A stretch of DNA of 14,827 bases from GCA-003244245 sp035714625 (GTDB taxonomy: Bacteria > Actinomycetota > Actinomycetes > Mycobacteriales > Pseudonocardiaceae). This document shows, piece by piece, positions 14,370 through 14,827 of the stretch (the first letter of the stretch is position 1; each line of letters begins with the position of its first letter). Both the position numbers and the translations under genes were made by a program. The notes under the pieces were generated by a model. The model saw nothing but the letters and a program-made list of their open reading frames with translations. It was not told the origin of the DNA and searched no databases. The stretch is from contig DASTLT010000142.1 in the NCBI GenBank assembly GCA_035714625.1, forward strand, positions 1-14,827. The letters run 5' to 3'.

Positions 14370-14617
14370 ATCAGGGCGGGAAACAGAAACCGAGACCTCC
14401 GGTCGGCTGGGTGTACCTGCCCGAGAACTACACCATCCGCTGGCAGCGCGGCGAAGACGTGGCCTACGTGTTCGCCGGCAAGCAGATGCAGACCTATCCG
14501 GACGAGCCGAACCCGGTGCCGGTACTCGCCACCATCCCCGTATCGTCTTCCGGCTGGACTGACCTCGCTGACATCCGTGCTGCCGGGCAACGGTGGCTAC
14601 GCACCAGAGCTGCCTGA
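14366..14617 (+). CDS. Small protein, function unknown, coupled to the preceding gene
   Basis: An 83-residue protein from ATG 14366, overlapping the previous stop by 4 nt. It has a basic, proline-rich N-terminus (NQGGKQKPRPPVGWVYLPEN), a beta-rich middle (YTIRWQRGEDVAYVFAGKQM) and a C-terminal helix with DLADIRAAGQRWLRTRAA. No cysteines, signal peptide or transmembrane segment. I do not recognise the family. The gene pair may form a two-subunit complex, since coupling favours equal amounts, and is probably controlled by the divergent XRE protein. Confidence 0.66.
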   Translation: MNQGGKQKPRPPVGWVYLPENYTIRWQRGEDVAYVFAGKQMQTYPDEPNPVPVLATIPVSSSGWTDLADIRAAGQRWLRTRAA

Positions 14618-14670
14618 ACCCAGTGCCTCTGTGCTGTTCCCAGCTCCCAGCCCGCGGTGTGCGGTGAGCG

Positions 14671-14684
14671 GGCCGGTCCCGGCC
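14671..14684 (+). terminator. Possible GC-rich hairpin after the small genes
   Basis: GGCCG (14671-14675) and CGGCC (14680-14684) form a short stem, nested inside CAGCCC (14648-14653) and GGGCTG (14686-14691). It lies about 55 nt after the stop at 14617. There is no U run, as is usual for GC-rich actinomycete terminators. Confidence 0.3.
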
Positions 14685-14769
14685 TGGGCTGCCGGATTGG
14701 CCGGTGTTGCAGCGGGTGGCGGGGGTGGGCAAGGGCAGCACCCAACGGAAACGCTCTGCCTGAGTTACA

Positions 14770-14788
14770 GCGGCCGACAATCGGCCGC
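14770..14788. terminator. Perfect 8-bp hairpin, possible U-less terminator or operator
   Basis: GCGGCCGA (14770-14777), loop CAA, TCGGCCGC (14781-14788): a perfect 8-bp stem with a 3-nt loop and no U tract. Otherwise 14692-14827 contains no gene I can support. The hairpin may belong to a gene outside the window. Confidence 0.4.
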
Positions 14789-14827
14789 CTGTCAAGATCG
14801 GGAGTGGGATTGCCGGTTCTCCGGTGC

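Noticed and set aside
1..14827. CRISPR arrays, tRNA and rRNA genes
   Set aside because: No regularly spaced repeats were seen and no cloverleaf or rRNA-like sequence was recognised by eye.

Overview
This is high-GC actinomycete DNA. Coding stretches have strongly GC-biased third positions, GTG starts are common, and several -10-like TAnnnT boxes sit 6-8 nt ahead of a start codon, as in leaderless actinobacterial genes. The families present (mycothiol-type DinB protein, XRE regulators with large helical C-termini, NACHT-LRR STAND protein, small HicAB and PIN toxin-antitoxin modules) suit a filamentous actinomycete such as Streptomyces or a member of Pseudonocardiaceae. The genus cannot be read from the sequence. 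The window looks like an accessory, partly decayed region: a transposase end, toxin-antitoxin loci, a probable defence NTPase, and several fragments of otherwise missing genes.

Layout. 1-89: 5' end of an IS5-type transposase, minus strand. 263-526: small coiled-coil protein. 655-1097: hicA (frameshifted) and hicB. 1264-1530: 3' remnant of a second NACHT-LRR gene. 1597-3786: HAD phosphatase meeting, tail to tail with no spacer, an XRE regulator with an N-terminal zinc ribbon. 3942-7229: intact 1095-aa NACHT-LRR protein. 7382-7976: antitoxin plus PIN toxin (frameshifted). 8254-8652: fragments of a membrane protein and a PhoX-like phosphatase. 8702-9642: YCII protein and DinB/maleylpyruvate-isomerase-like protein in one operon. 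9626-10444: APH-fold phosphotransferase. 10527-11243: stand-alone ABC/AAA ATPase. 11247-12218: radical SAM protein with a long C-x-P repeat tail (two apparent frameshifts). 12232-12357: 3' remnant of a second APH gene. 12381-13978: large XRE regulator (one apparent frameshift). 14056-14617: divergent run of two or three tiny genes with ATGA overlaps.

How the parts may work together. The best functional reading is a defence and toxin-antitoxin island (HicAB, PIN module, NACHT-LRR). Next to it lies a regulator-linked locus: XRE regulator, APH remnant and radical SAM enzyme on the minus strand, with small proteins running divergently. The radical SAM enzyme is the most unusual gene. Once one apparent extra base is allowed for, its last 65 residues hold 11 cysteines, every one followed by x-Pro. 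The NACHT-LRR gene is the second: its LRR half has much lower GC than its ATPase half, and a separate fragment preserves the same C-terminal cap.

Caution. Six apparent single-base indels occur in otherwise clean reading frames (hicA, the NACHT remnant, PIN, radical SAM twice, the large XRE gene). All can be explained by a one-base length error in a short homopolymer. They may be assembly errors rather than true pseudogenes.
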